Numbered from the stretch's first letter, positions 19,185 to 27,961 are shown. The stretch: 64,000 nt of DNA from Arthrobacter dokdonellae (GCF_003268655.1 NZ_CP029642.1:2728001-2792000), one strand, 5' to 3'. Program-made: numbers and translations. Notes: generated from the letters alone by a model not told the origin.

Positions 19185-19382
19185 ATGAAACAGTTACCGG
19201 AGTCATACGCGAGCTACCTTGAGGGCAAGGACGAGTCCTTCATCGCCACAGTCAGGCCAATTCTGCAACAGTCCACCGCCGGTCAAATCAACGGTGTCAG
19301 GGTGGTGCTGGATCCCCATGTGGTGCAGGCGCACATCGACGAAGGACTGCCGTTCGGCACAATTGTCGAGTCCGTGGACTGA
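19185..19382 (+). CDS. small conserved-looking hypothetical protein
   Basis: A 65-residue soluble protein (starts MKQLPESYASYLEGKDESFI) with no cysteine and a mixed charge distribution. The codon positions are less GC-extreme than the flanks but clearly coding-like, and the ATG at 19185 follows a purine-rich stretch. I do not recognise a domain. It is a lone gene between metF and the convergent ROK regulator, ending 10 nt before that gene's stop. Confidence 0.6.
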   Translation: MKQLPESYASYLEGKDESFIATVRPILQQSTAGQINGVRVVLDPHVVQAHIDEGLPFGTIVESVD

Positions 19383-19392
19383 CGCGGCGGCT

Positions 19393-20652
19393 TCAGCCCT
19401 TCGCGTCCAGCAGCAGCTGGCCGGCGTTGGGGCTGAACGTCTTTTCCATGACGAGGCAGGCAGCGCCCACGGCTTCCTCGCCGGACAGCCGTGTGCCGGC
19501 CATGTCCAGGGCGTGGACGTTGCCGGTCACGCTCAGCTGCCGCACGATTCCCGGGACTTGTGCGAGGTAGGTGGCGGACAGCGGGGGCCAGAACGGGCCG
19601 CCAAAGACCACCCTTTCCACGTCCAGCAGGCTGGTCAGCGCCGAGACGACGGCGGCCATGCGCCGGGCGGAGCGGGCGAGGATGCCCGATGCCGCCGCGT
19701 TGCCATTTTCCGCAGCGGCCGCCAGCGCCGCCAGGTCCTGCTGCAGGCCCGTCGGGTTCGCGGGGTCCGTCGGCGGCAGCACTCCCAGGTCGCGGGCCTC
19801 GGCCACGAGCGTTTCGGGCATGCAGTTGGCCTTGACGCAGCCGCGCCGCCCGCAGTCGCACACCGGGCCGTCGGGGTCGGTGATGATATGGCCGATTTCG
19901 CCCGCATTGCCCGAGGAGCCGCGCACCACCTCGTCGCCGAGGATCAGCCCCGCTCCAATGCCCGTGCCGATGTAGATGTAGACCAGGCTCGTGGCGTTGC
20001 CGGTGGCGCCGGTCCACAGTTCCGCCACCACCGCCGCGGTGACGTCCTTGTCCATGACGACGGGCAGGCCCGTGGCCTCCTGGAGGATGCTGCGTACCGG
20101 CACCCTGCGCCAGCCGGGCATGTGCGGCGGGTCCACCACCGTTCCGGTGGCGGCGTCAATCGGGCCCGGCGTGGCTACGCCCACCCCGGCGACGCGGAGC
20201 CGGTCCACCCCGGAGCGGTCAATGACGGCGCGGATTTCCCGGCCCAAGGCGGCCACCGAGTCCTCGGGCGTGCTGGCCAGGTCGGTGGGGCGTTCCAGCG
20301 ATTCAAGCACCGTGCCGATGGCGTCCACGAGGGAAATGCTGGTCACGGCCGGGTCGATGTGGACGCCGACGGCGTACATGCCTTTGGGGTTCAGACGCAG
20401 GATGGTGCGCGGCTTGCCGGGGCCGGAGGCCTCCTTGCCCGCTTCCATGATCAGGCCGGCGTCCAGAAGGCGGCGGCAGATGTTGGATACGGTCTGGGCT
20501 GCCAGTCCGGCCGAGCCCGCCAGTTCCACCCGGCTCAGCCCCTCCACGGAGCGGCGGATGGAGTCCAGGATGACGGCCTGGTTGAAATCGCCCATTTTCG
20601 GCAGGTTCGTGCCGCGGCGCCGCTGTGGCACCCCTGCCCCTGGAACATCCAC
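19393..20652 (-). CDS. ROK family transcriptional regulator
   Basis: A 419-residue NagC/Mlc-type protein. Residues 15-75 hold a winged helix (LSRVELAGSAGLAAQTVSNI). The ROK sugar-kinase-like fold follows, with GVGVATPGPIDAATG, YIYIGTGIGAG, GNAGEIGHI and the zinc motif CDCGRRGC. Such proteins repress sugar-uptake or catabolic genes until a sugar or phosphosugar binds. The GTG at 20652 is chosen since AAGGAG lies 5 nt upstream; an ATG at 20676 lacks a site. No sugar transport genes adjoin it, so its target is unknown. Confidence 0.88.
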   Translation of the reverse strand: MDVPGAGVPQRRRGTNLPKMGDFNQAVILDSIRRSVEGLSRVELAGSAGLAAQTVSNICRRLLDAGLIMEAGKEASGPGKPRTILRLNPKGMYAVGVHIDPAVTSISLVDAIGTVLESLERPTDLASTPEDSVAALGREIRAVIDRSGVDRLRVAGVGVATPGPIDAATGTVVDPPHMPGWRRVPVRSILQEATGLPVVMDKDVTAAVVAELWTGATGNATSLVYIYIGTGIGAGLILGDEVVRGSSGNAGEIGHIITDPDGPVCDCGRRGCVKANCMPETLVAEARDLGVLPPTDPANPTGLQQDLAALAAAAENGNAAASGILARSARRMAAVVSALTSLLDVERVVFGGPFWPPLSATYLAQVPGIVRQLSVTGNVHALDMAGTRLSGEEAVGAACLVMEKTFSPNAGQLLLDAKG

Positions 20653-20777
20653 GTCAGCTCCTTGCAACACGACCATTGGCGGCGAGGCGTCCCCGGCCTC
20701 CGCTGAAACACTACCCCTTTAGGCTGTGGCAGTCCGGCAGGCCACGGAAAGTGCGCGGTCTCACTTCCGGCGCAGAG

Positions 20778-21965
20778 TCACTCACGGCGCCCCGCCGCGA
20801 CGGACCGCGTCACGGTGAACTTGCTGTTCCTCCCCATGACGTCCGTGTCCCCCACGCGTTTGTTCAGCTGCGCCCGGTAGTCCAAGTGCCTGTTATAGAC
20901 GGTCCACAGCTCGCCGCCGGGTGCCAGAACGCGCGCGGCCGCGTCAAAGAGCTTGAGGGCGATGCCGGCGTGGACGGCTGCCCCCACATGGAACGGTGGG
21001 TTCAGCACCACCAGTTCGGCGGACGCCGGGGGGAAGCTGGCCAGGGCGTCGTCGCGCACCGCGGTGATCCGCGTCCCCAGCCCGTTCGCCTCCGCCGTCG
21101 CGCCGGCGGATGCCACGGCGGCGGCGGACTGGTCGGTGGCCCAGACCTGCAGCGCGGGCCGTGCCTTCGCCAGGACGGCGGCGATGCTCCCGTTGCCGCA
21201 GCCAAGGTCGATGGCGCTCCCGGCCGTGCGCATCCGGGGCTCAAAGTCCAGGAGGAAGCGCGTGCCGTGGTCGAGCTTGGTGCCGCCGAAGGTGGCCCCA
21301 TGGGCGCACAGCCACAAGCCGAGGGTCTCGTTGAACTCGCTGTGTGGAAAGGCCGACGCCGGCGCCCCCTCCCGCGGCCCGCGCACCTCAAGCGGGCGGG
21401 ACTTCCGCCAGGCCCGGCCCGGCGACACTTCGTGGAAGTGGCGGGCCAGAACATCATTCATGGCCAGTGTCATGTGCTTGAGCCGTCCCCCTGCAATGAT
21501 GGTGACCCCCGGTGTGGCGTGGGCACGGATCAGCGCCGCCGTCTCATCGAGCTCGTCCAAGCTCCGCGGCAGCTGCCATAAGACCAGGGAAGCACCGGCA
21601 AAAAGAGTGTCCGAGAGCGGCATGGAGGTGCACCGGCCTGCGAGACCGAGCCTTTGGGCGTTGTTTGCCAGGGCCAGCTCGCCCGAGAGCGCATCCTGGT
21701 GGACGCGGACGCCCGTGAGTCCGTGCATGGCTGCGGCGCCCAGTGCCAGTGCGCCGTAGTGGTCACCCACCACTGTCAGTGAAGCACCGCCCGGGCCGGC
21801 GGCCAGGCCGGCCAGCCGTTCGGCCGCTGCGGCCAGGATCAGCTCGTCCGTGGCGTCGTGGGCGAAGAGGTTCGCAGCCTCAATGTCCGGCAGGCGCCGC
21901 AGGGCGGCGAAGTCAAAGGTGTCGGTGGCCGGGCCGGACGGGCCCGGGTGCTGCGTGCCGTTCAT
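20778..21965 (-). CDS. class I SAM methyltransferase, RlmG/RsmC-like
   Basis: A 395-residue protein with two methyltransferase-like halves, as in rRNA guanine-N2 methyltransferases. The C-terminal active half has AIDLGCGNGSIAAVLA (SAM motif I) and VVLNPPFHVG (NPPF catalytic motif), then ELWTVYNRHLDY. The N-terminal half retains the fold but not the motifs. The likely role is methylation of a guanine in 16S or 23S rRNA; RlmG and RsmC cannot be separated by eye. The ATG at 21965 follows AAGGGG. Confidence 0.85.
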   Translation of the reverse strand: MNGTQHPGPSGPATDTFDFAALRRLPDIEAANLFAHDATDELILAAAAERLAGLAAGPGGASLTVVGDHYGALALGAAAMHGLTGVRVHQDALSGELALANNAQRLGLAGRCTSMPLSDTLFAGASLVLWQLPRSLDELDETAALIRAHATPGVTIIAGGRLKHMTLAMNDVLARHFHEVSPGRAWRKSRPLEVRGPREGAPASAFPHSEFNETLGLWLCAHGATFGGTKLDHGTRFLLDFEPRMRTAGSAIDLGCGNGSIAAVLAKARPALQVWATDQSAAAVASAGATAEANGLGTRITAVRDDALASFPPASAELVVLNPPFHVGAAVHAGIALKLFDAAARVLAPGGELWTVYNRHLDYRAQLNKRVGDTDVMGRNSKFTVTRSVAAGRRE

Positions 21966-22140
21966 GGTGCCCCTTCAATGTTTCCCCGGCGGCGGGGCAT
22001 CCACCAAGCTTAGCGGCGCGCCGGGCGCCGTGGCGGTGTGACATAGTCGACATGTGTTTCGTATCACATCCGTCCTAGAATCAAGACATTCACTCGAGTC
22101 AACAGCGATGTCGCCGTCAAAGACGACTTAAGGGGTTATC

Positions 22141-23112
22141 ATGAGCGAAATTACTCCACTGCGGAACACCTTGCGCAATGGAAGTGGCCTGAAGCGCGTG
22201 GGGGGTCTGTGGGGCGAGTGCCTGGCCGAGTTTATGGGCACCTTCGTCCTCATTCTCTTTGGGGACGGGGTGGTGGCCATGGCCGTGGCGGCGCTGCCCG
22301 GCAGCGGCCGCACGGCAGGGGCCACCGTCTTCTTCCAGGGAGCGGGCGACTGGCTGCTGATCACCTGGGGCTGGGCACTCGCGGTGGCCATGGGGGTCTA
22401 CGTTGCCGGCGGGGTGAGCGGCGCCCACATCAACCCCGCCGTCACGCTGGCGTTCGCGGTCCGGCGAAAGTTTGCCTGGAACAAGGTCATTCCGTACATC
22501 GTGGCGCAGGTGGTGGGCGCGTTCGCCGCGGCCGCGCTGCTGTACCTGGTGTATTACAACGCCATAGACGCGTTTAACAAGGCGCTCGGAAACCAGGCAA
22601 GGGACACCGGAAAGGGCTTCATCACCTTCTCCATCTTCGCCACCTTCCCGGCACCGTACTTCAACGGAAACCTGACCATCCCGTTCATCGACCAGGTGCT
22701 GGGCACCGCCTTGCTGGTGATCCTGATTGTGGCCATCATCGACGTGCGGAACATGGCGGTAAAGGCCAATCTGGGCCCGCTGATCATCGGGCTGGCCGTG
22801 GCGGCCATTGGCATGTCCTTCGGCGCCAACGCCGGATACGCCATCAACCCGGCCCGTGATTTTGGCCCGCGGCTGTTCGCCTGGATGGCCGGTTGGGGCG
22901 ATGTAGCCCTCCCGGGCACGGTGAGCGGCATCCCGGGAGCGTTTAGCTGGTACTTCTGGGTGCCGATCGTCGGCCCGCTGGTCGGCGGCGTGATCGGCGT
23001 CTTCCTCTATGACTGGTTCATCGGGGACATCCTGCACGCCCGCCAGGCGCTGGCGGAGTCCGCTGAACCCGGACGGACCACTGAGGGCGGCAGCACGTCC
23101 GACGAGGAGTAG
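22141..23112 (+). CDS. glpF: MIP-family aquaglyceroporin (glycerol facilitator)
   Basis: A 323-residue channel with six predicted membrane helices and the two NPA boxes, SGAHINPAVTLAF and GYAINPARDFGPR. The aspartate after the second NPAR is the mark of glycerol-conducting members. It is about 40 residues longer than E. coli GlpF, mostly through extended loops and polar ends. AAGGGG lies 6 nt before the ATG. No glpK or glpD adjoins it. TAGAAT at 22076-22081 is a plausible -10 element. Confidence 0.88.
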   Translation: MSEITPLRNTLRNGSGLKRVGGLWGECLAEFMGTFVLILFGDGVVAMAVAALPGSGRTAGATVFFQGAGDWLLITWGWALAVAMGVYVAGGVSGAHINPAVTLAFAVRRKFAWNKVIPYIVAQVVGAFAAAALLYLVYYNAIDAFNKALGNQARDTGKGFITFSIFATFPAPYFNGNLTIPFIDQVLGTALLVILIVAIIDVRNMAVKANLGPLIIGLAVAAIGMSFGANAGYAINPARDFGPRLFAWMAGWGDVALPGTVSGIPGAFSWYFWVPIVGPLVGGVIGVFLYDWFIGDILHARQALAESAEPGRTTEGGSTSDEE

Positions 23113-23147
23113 GGCCGCCCGGGCCCGGGGGCGCCACGCGCCTACGT

Positions 23148-23570
23148 CTACAGCGCGTCCACGTACAGCCATTGCTTGCCCAGCCGCACGAACCGGCTGG
23201 TTTCGGCGAGGCTGTCGCGGACGCCCCTGTGGCGGTAGCAGGCCCTGAATGACACGACGCCGTCGTTGTCCCACGGGCCGCCGCGCGCCGTGTTGAGGAT
23301 CTCCAGGCGGTACCAGTGCTGCTGCGGGTCGAGTTCCAGGGTGTCGGGGCGGGTGTCCGGGTGCCAGGTGCGCAGCAGATAGTCCGCCGACAGGGTGGCA
23401 AAGGCCGTGTAGCGGGAGCGCATGAGGGCTTCCGCCGTCGGCGGGAACGTGGTTCCGGAGGGCGCGTGGAGGAACCGGCCGCAACACGCCGCGAGGGTGT
23501 CGCCGCTGAGGCACGGGCATCTCCGTGCGTCTCCGCCGGCAGGAACCGGGTATTGATCCATCGTGGTCAC
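23148..23570 (-). CDS. YchJ family protein (UPF0225, SEC-C motif)
   Basis: A 140-residue protein with the N-terminal SEC-C zinc motif CPCLSGDTLAACC, then the conserved PTAEALMRSRYTAF and LRTWHPDTRP segments and a domain ending in VSFRACYR. The function of YchJ is not established. The GTG at 23570 or the in-frame ATG at 23561 may start it; neither has a strong ribosome site. Confidence 0.87.
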   Translation of the reverse strand: MTTMDQYPVPAGGDARRCPCLSGDTLAACCGRFLHAPSGTTFPPTAEALMRSRYTAFATLSADYLLRTWHPDTRPDTLELDPQQHWYRLEILNTARGGPWDNDGVVSFRACYRHRGVRDSLAETSRFVRLGKQWLYVDAL

Positions 23571-23621
23571 GGCACCATTCTCGCATCGAACCGGACCGGG
23601 AGCCGATGGCGTTTAAACACG

Positions 23622-23675
23622 AAGAAGTCCGATTGCTGCCCGGGCCGGACCCCGGTGCAACACTTCGGACTTCTT
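23622..23675 (-). terminator. terminator of the tRNA-Ala pair
   Basis: AAGAAGTCCGA (23622-23632) and TCGGACTTCTT (23665-23675) form an 11-bp stem with a GC-rich loop, starting 7 nt after the 3' end of the second-transcribed tRNA. A T-containing tract follows on the minus strand. Confidence 0.65.
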
Positions 23676-23682
23676 GTTTTGG

Positions 23683-23755
23683 TGGAGCTGAGGGGACTCG
23701 AACCCCTGACCCCCTGCATGCCATGCAGGTGCGCTACCAGCTGCGCCACAGCCCC
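23683..23755 (-). tRNA. tRNA-Ala(GGC), copy 2
   Basis: A 73-nt cloverleaf on the minus strand, starting GGGGCTGTGGCGCAGC and ending in the discriminator A, with no encoded CCA. The anticodon loop ATGGCAT gives GGC. The T-arm is AGGGGTTCGAGTCCCCT. It is identical to the copy at 23809-23881. Confidence 0.97.
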
Positions 23756-23808
23756 AAAACTCGGTGGTATTCAATTGCAAACCAGTGTGGTGACCACTCT
23801 GTGTTTGG

Positions 23809-23881
23809 TGGAGCTGAGGGGACTCGAACCCCTGACCCCCTGCATGCCATGCAGGTGCGCTACCAGCTGCGCCACAGCCCC
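23809..23881 (-). tRNA. tRNA-Ala(GGC), copy 1
   Basis: The promoter-proximal member of a tandem pair of identical 73-nt tRNA-Ala(GGC) genes, separated by 53 nt. The anticodon GGC reads GCC, likely the most used Ala codon in this GC-rich genome. Confidence 0.97.
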
Positions 23882-23931
23882 AAACCCGTGCCCTTCCCTG
23901 ACCTCCCGGTCTTGGCCGAAGCAACTTGTCT

Positions 23932-23961
23932 ATCCTAGAACACGTATCTTCGGGTTGCCAA
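23932..23961 (-). promoter_or_regulatory. promoter of the tRNA-Ala pair
   Basis: On the minus strand TTGGCA (-35, at 23956-23961) and TAGGAT (-10, at 23932-23937) are 18 bp apart, about 50 nt upstream of the first tRNA. Confidence 0.65.
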
Positions 23962-24009
23962 ATCGGACTGCCGGTCCCCGGTTATATGCCGATTTTGGCC
24001 CAAAAGGGC

Positions 24010-24795
24010 CTAGTCTTCCACCGGTTCGGCAAGGTCTTCCGGCGCTTCAAACGGCTGCGGCAGGGTGCCCACGTTGTGTTCGGTCAGCCGCCAATGCCAT
24101 TGGCTGGCGCCTGCCAGCGAGGGCTGGGACTGCTCCACCACGGACCAGTGGCAGTTGGACAGTCCGGACAGGGTGCGCCACAGCTCCTCGGGCAGGCCGA
24201 GCAGCTTGGCCAGCGCCACGCGCGTGGCCCCGCCATGCGTGGCCACCACCAGGGTGCTTCCCTCGGGCGTGCCCGCCACCCCATCCAGGATGGCGTCCAC
24301 CATGCGTCCCGCCACTTCCGCCCGGGTCTCTCCCCCACCGGCCCGGACATTGGGCTCGTCCAGCTGCCACAGCTTGATCTCGGCAGGGTAGGCGCGCTCG
24401 ATCTCGTCGAAGGAGAGTCCCTCCCAGCGGCCGCCAAACGTTTCCCGCAGCCGCGGGTCCATCGTGACGTCCCCGCCCGTCAGCGCCGAGAGCGCGCGGG
24501 CGGTATTGACCGCCCGGGACAGGTCGGAGGAGACGATCTTTACCGCGTCGGGCACCGGGAAGGCGGCCAGCTTGCCGGCCAGCAGTCCGGCTGCCCGCTC
24601 CGCCTGCGCGGCCCCCACCTCATCGAGCGGGATGTCGCTTTGGCCCTGGAATCGGCGGGCCGCATTCCAGGATGTTCGCCCGTGCCGCCAGAAAATCACC
24701 CTGCGGCGTAAGCCCGGGGGCTGCAGGACGGACTGCTCGGCCGGGACCGCAGCTTCCTCCCGGGGCGCATCCGCAGGCTTCGGCACGGCGGGCAC
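24010..24795 (-). CDS. histidine phosphatase family protein (phosphoglycerate mutase-like)
   Basis: A 261-residue protein with the catalytic RHG motif in IFWRHGRTSWNAARRFQGQS, the second arginine in SSDLSRAVNTA, the glutamate region RETFGGRWEG, and the second catalytic histidine in VVATHGGATRVAL. It could act on phosphosugars or other phosphomonoesters; genes like this follow rsfS in many actinobacteria. The GTG at 24795 begins 23 nt after rsfS and has GGAAGAAAGG just upstream. The first 30 residues look disordered. Confidence 0.88.
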   Translation of the reverse strand: MPAVPKPADAPREEAAVPAEQSVLQPPGLRRRVIFWRHGRTSWNAARRFQGQSDIPLDEVGAAQAERAAGLLAGKLAAFPVPDAVKIVSSDLSRAVNTARALSALTGGDVTMDPRLRETFGGRWEGLSFDEIERAYPAEIKLWQLDEPNVRAGGGETRAEVAGRMVDAILDGVAGTPEGSTLVVATHGGATRVALAKLLGLPEELWRTLSGLSNCHWSVVEQSQPSLAGASQWHWRLTEHNVGTLPQPFEAPEDLAEPVED

Positions 24796-24818
24796 CCTTT
24801 CTTCCCGTCGGATGGGAG

Positions 24819-25217
24819 TTACTCGGCGTCCACGCTCTGCTTGACCGAAGGATCGGATTCGGGCAGCTGCAGGTCAACCACGGGGCAGTCGGCGTAGAGG
24901 CGTTCCAGGGCGTAAAAGATCCTGTCCTCCTCGTGCTGGACGTGCACCACGATGTCGGCGTAGTCCAACAGCACCCAGCGCCCGCCGGAGCGGCCTTCGC
25001 GGCGGACGGGGCGCATGTCGAACTTGTGCAGCTCGTCCTCGATGCCGTCCACAATGGCGTTGACCTGGCGTTCGGTTGAGGCGGAGGCGATGAAGAAAAT
25101 ATCCGTGATGGCCAGCCTGTCGCTCACGTCCAGTGCAATGAGGTCTTGGGCGAGCTTGTCCGATGCCGCCCGTGCAGCTGCCCGGACCACCTCGATGGAG
25201 TGTTCTGTTGCGGTCAC
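24819..25217 (-). CDS. rsfS: ribosome silencing factor RsfS
   Basis: A 132-residue RsfS/Iojap protein. LDVSDRLAITDIFFIASAS and GRWVLLDYADIVVHVQHEED are family signatures. It binds L14 on the 50S subunit and blocks joining of subunits when nutrients are scarce. The GTG at 25217 gives the normal length; the frame extends further without homology. It is downstream of the membrane-anchored protein and nadD in a co-directional cluster. Confidence 0.94.
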   Translation of the reverse strand: MTATEHSIEVVRAAARAASDKLAQDLIALDVSDRLAITDIFFIASASTERQVNAIVDGIEDELHKFDMRPVRREGRSGGRWVLLDYADIVVHVQHEEDRIFYALERLYADCPVVDLQLPESDPSVKQSVDAE

Positions 25218-25237
25218 TAACGTTCCTTTGGTAAGTC

Positions 25238-26917
25238 CTAGCGTGCCAGGGCGGTGATGAACATGACGGCTCCGACAACCAGTGCCGCACCGCCAAGAAT
25301 GATGCTGCCCCATTGAATGAGCAGGTTGCGCTTGGTACGCCCCAGGCCGGCCGTGACGGCGTCCAGCGGCTCCAGGCCGTGGGCGTAGTCGGCAGGCATG
25401 GGCGGCATCTGGGTGCGCGTCACGGACCCGGTTTCCACGGGTGCTCCGGGACGGACAACGGCGGCCAATGCCTCCGCACGCTGGAGCGTGCTGCTGCGCC
25501 CTCCCGTGAGCGGGCGGTTGCCCGGGCCGGGGCGGTGCACGGCACGCGCGGTGAGTGCGGCGTCAAACCGTTCGGCATTGGGGTCACGCGGAGCGGCGGA
25601 TTGTCCTGTTGGGGGATTCCCCCGGCCGGTCTTTTCGAACCTCGGGCTCCCGTGGCCGGTCCTGCCGGATGCGGACCGACCGGACGCAGGCTTCGCGGAG
25701 GCCGGCTTCCCGGACGAGGGCTTCCCGCCGGCCGGCCTGCGCGCCGGGGCCAGTTTGGGCGTGGACCGCGTGACGATGGGCACGTGGGTGGTGGAGGGTG
25801 GACGCAAGACGGGGCGGTCGACCCCGGGCACCTCTACGAACTCCATGGGTGTCACCATGGCCAGATTGGTGGTCGACGTCGGGTCCGAGGCCGTTCGGCG
25901 GCTCTTGGCGCTTTCCTGCGCGAGCCGTTCGCGGGCCTGCGCGCGCTGGTCCAGGACTGCGGCGCGCTCCGACTGGGCACGCTGCTCGGCGAGCAGCCGC
26001 AGCTCCTCGGTGGTCGGGGTTTGGCTGCCGGAAACGCCGGGGCCCGCCGACACCGAGGGGTAGGGGGCACCGGGTACCGGACCCTGCGCGGGAGGAGGCG
26101 CAACGGAACCCGCTGCCGGTGCGGAAGGGCGGCCGCCGCCCTCGGCAGCGGCGCCGGGCAGCGCGTCCAGGGCGGTGGCCGCCGCACGCCGTCCCATGCG
26201 GGGGCGGTGACTGGTGGCCGGCCGCTCCGCGGCCGGGGTCGCCCCGGGGTGCGCGACGGGCCCGGCGTTGCGCTGCCCAGCCGGGGAGCCAGGCTGGGTG
26301 GCCGCGGGTGAAGCCGGCAGGGGGGCCTGGGCCGACGGCATGCCGGAAAGCTGGCCGGAAGATGCGCGGGTTGCCGGGGCTGAACCCGGCGACGCCGCCG
26401 CGGTGGATCTGGGTGCTGACGTGACGGATCCCGGCTTGACGGCTGACGACGGCGCGGCCTGTGGCACGGGCGGGACGTTTTTGGCGCTGGAAGCCTTGGC
26501 CGGCTGCACCACCGGGTTGATGCTGGTGACGGGCGCACGGTCGGCGTCCAGTTGTGCCTGGCGGAGTGCACGGCGTGAGGGCAGCGGGCTGGGCTGCGCC
26601 GGCGCGGCGTCGACCAGCTCCTTGTAGGCGCGCAGGGCCGCGCGGTCCCGGGCGCGCGTCTGGGACTCGCGTTCGCGTGCTGCAGGAACGCCAGTGTCGC
26701 TTGTGGCCGCGACCGCCGACGTGCCGCCCGCAGGGTGGTCGGCGCCTCCGGAAGAATCGTCCGCGGGCTCCGTGCGTCCGCCGCGGCGGTCCATCTCCGA
26801 GGTGGAGGGGGCAGCCACGTATGGCACCTGCGGGTATTCCGCCGCGCCCTGCTTCTGCTCCGAGTTCGCCGCCCGCAGTTGCCTGCGACTGCGAACCGGC
26901 TCCTGTTCCTTGCTCAT
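25238..26917 (-). CDS. large disordered protein with a single C-terminal membrane anchor
   Basis: A 559-residue protein of unknown function. Most of it is Ala/Pro/Ser-rich and likely unstructured. Around residues 300-345 a charged, glutamine-rich run (LAEQRAQSERAAVLDQRAQA) may form a short coiled coil. Residues 390-430 hold GKPAS/GRSAS-type repeats. One hydrophobic segment (LLIQWGSIILGGAALVVGAV) closes the protein and probably acts as a tail anchor with the bulk in the cytoplasm. The ATG at 26917 is chosen over a GTG 3 nt upstream. It lies 7 nt after nadD and 20 nt before rsfS, so it belongs to their operon. Confidence 0.75.
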   Translation of the reverse strand: MSKEQEPVRSRRQLRAANSEQKQGAAEYPQVPYVAAPSTSEMDRRGGRTEPADDSSGGADHPAGGTSAVAATSDTGVPAARERESQTRARDRAALRAYKELVDAAPAQPSPLPSRRALRQAQLDADRAPVTSINPVVQPAKASSAKNVPPVPQAAPSSAVKPGSVTSAPRSTAAASPGSAPATRASSGQLSGMPSAQAPLPASPAATQPGSPAGQRNAGPVAHPGATPAAERPATSHRPRMGRRAAATALDALPGAAAEGGGRPSAPAAGSVAPPPAQGPVPGAPYPSVSAGPGVSGSQTPTTEELRLLAEQRAQSERAAVLDQRAQARERLAQESAKSRRTASDPTSTTNLAMVTPMEFVEVPGVDRPVLRPPSTTHVPIVTRSTPKLAPARRPAGGKPSSGKPASAKPASGRSASGRTGHGSPRFEKTGRGNPPTGQSAAPRDPNAERFDAALTARAVHRPGPGNRPLTGGRSSTLQRAEALAAVVRPGAPVETGSVTRTQMPPMPADYAHGLEPLDAVTAGLGRTKRNLLIQWGSIILGGAALVVGAVMFITALAR

Positions 26918-26924
26918 CACTTAC

Positions 26925-27533
26925 TCATTCAGTACTAGAAGTCACCGGCAGGACCCGTGCGCCCGGGTCGCTGTCCGGCTGGACGTACAGCCCGTATTTG
27001 GCAATGTATTGCACCACACCGTCCGGCACCAGGTACCAGACGGGATTGTGCTCCTGCACCCTGACGCGGCAGTCCGTTGACGAGATTGCCATGGCGGGCA
27101 CTTCCAACAAACTTACGTCGGAGCGGCCCATGTCGTCGAGCACGTGTCCTGGCCGCGTCACACCGACGAAGTGTGCCAGGCTCCACAGTTCCTCGTTGTC
27201 CTTCCATGACATGATCTGCGCCATGGCGTCGGCGCCCGTGATGAAGAACAAGTCCGCTTCCGGACGCGCCCGCTTCAGGTCGCGCAGTGTGTCGATGGTA
27301 AAGGTGGGCCCGGGCCGGTCAATGTCCACCCGGCTGACGGTGAACTGCGGGTTCGAGGCCGTCGCGATGACCGTCATCAGGTAACGGTGTTCGGCGGCGC
27401 TGACCTTGCGTTTAGCCTTCTGCCATGGCTCCCCGGTCGGCACGAAGATGACCTCGTCCAGCTTGAAGACGCTCGCAACCTCACTGGCTGCCACAAGGTG
27501 CCCATGGTGGATCGGATCGAACGTCCCGCCCAT
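26925..27533 (-). CDS. nadD: nicotinate-nucleotide adenylyltransferase
   Basis: The enzyme makes NaAD from NaMN and [22 protein letters not shown] is the nucleotide-binding start with the HxGH motif, and the C-terminal ISSTDCRVR (the ISST-R motif) closes the active site. The coordinates use the only canonical start, the ATG at 27533, which begins directly at GGTFDP. The matching first beta strand, LRVGV, is encoded just upstream in the same open frame, which has no ATG, GTG or TTG before its preceding stop near 27669. A non-standard start, for example CTG at 27605 overlapping the stop of the upstream gene, may be used. See the findings. Confidence 0.9.
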   Translation of the reverse strand: MGGTFDPIHHGHLVAASEVASVFKLDEVIFVPTGEPWQKAKRKVSAAEHRYLMTVIATASNPQFTVSRVDIDRPGPTFTIDTLRDLKRARPEADLFFITGADAMAQIMSWKDNEELWSLAHFVGVTRPGHVLDDMGRSDVSLLEVPAMAISSTDCRVRVQEHNPVWYLVPDGVVQYIAKYGLYVQPDSDPGARVLPVTSSTE

Positions 27534-27601
27534 GACCCCGACCCGGAGACGGCCGCCGGCACCCCCTGGCGGAGGCGCCGTGCGTGAGACCTCAGCGATC
27601 G

Positions 27602-27841
27602 TCAGGACCCCTGGCCGTCGTGGTGCATGTGCTTGTTGGTGTGCTGCTTGTGCGGGTCGTCGACAGCCTCAACGGGCGCGTGACGGTTCCCCAGGTTCAT
27701 GAAGGAGACACAGATGAACATCAGCACCAGCAGGGCGGCCAGCATGCACCCGCCAATCACAAACGGCGGGGCGATCAACGGCCACGGCTCTTCGTGTGCG
27801 GCTGCTTCGGCCAGGACGACGCCGGCAAGCTGGGTCAGCAT
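27602..27841 (-). CDS. small membrane protein with histidine-rich tail
   Basis: A 79-residue protein: a short N-terminal segment ([19 protein letters not shown]), a strong membrane span ([20 protein letters not shown]), then a C-terminal tail with seven histidines in its last 20 residues ([19 protein letters not shown]). The function is unknown. The His-rich tail could bind Ni, Cu or Zn, or merely be polar. It lies between proA and nadD in the same direction, and its stop codon sits at the point where the nadD frame opens. Confidence 0.72.
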   Translation of the reverse strand: MLTQLAGVVLAEAAAHEEPWPLIAPPFVIGGCMLAALLVLMFICVSFMNLGNRHAPVEAVDDPHKQHTNKHMHHDGQGS

Positions 27842-27961
27842 TATTTCTCCCCTATGGGTTGGTGGCCGGAAGCACTTCCAAGGTGCGGCCCGCCATTCGT
27901 TGCATGGATTCCCTCTAATGGTACGTGGTCTCCGTTGTGACTGGCACACCGGCCACGCTGG

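Noticed and set aside
22036..22069. CRP-type site TGTGA...TCACA before the aquaglyceroporin gene
   Set aside because: The half-sites are 22 nt apart, not the 6 nt needed for a CRP dimer.
23525..23938. Frame encoding GTRTPDPLHAMQVRYQLRH twice
   Set aside because: This peptide is a translation of the antisense strand of tRNA-Ala and is a known false gene product in databases.
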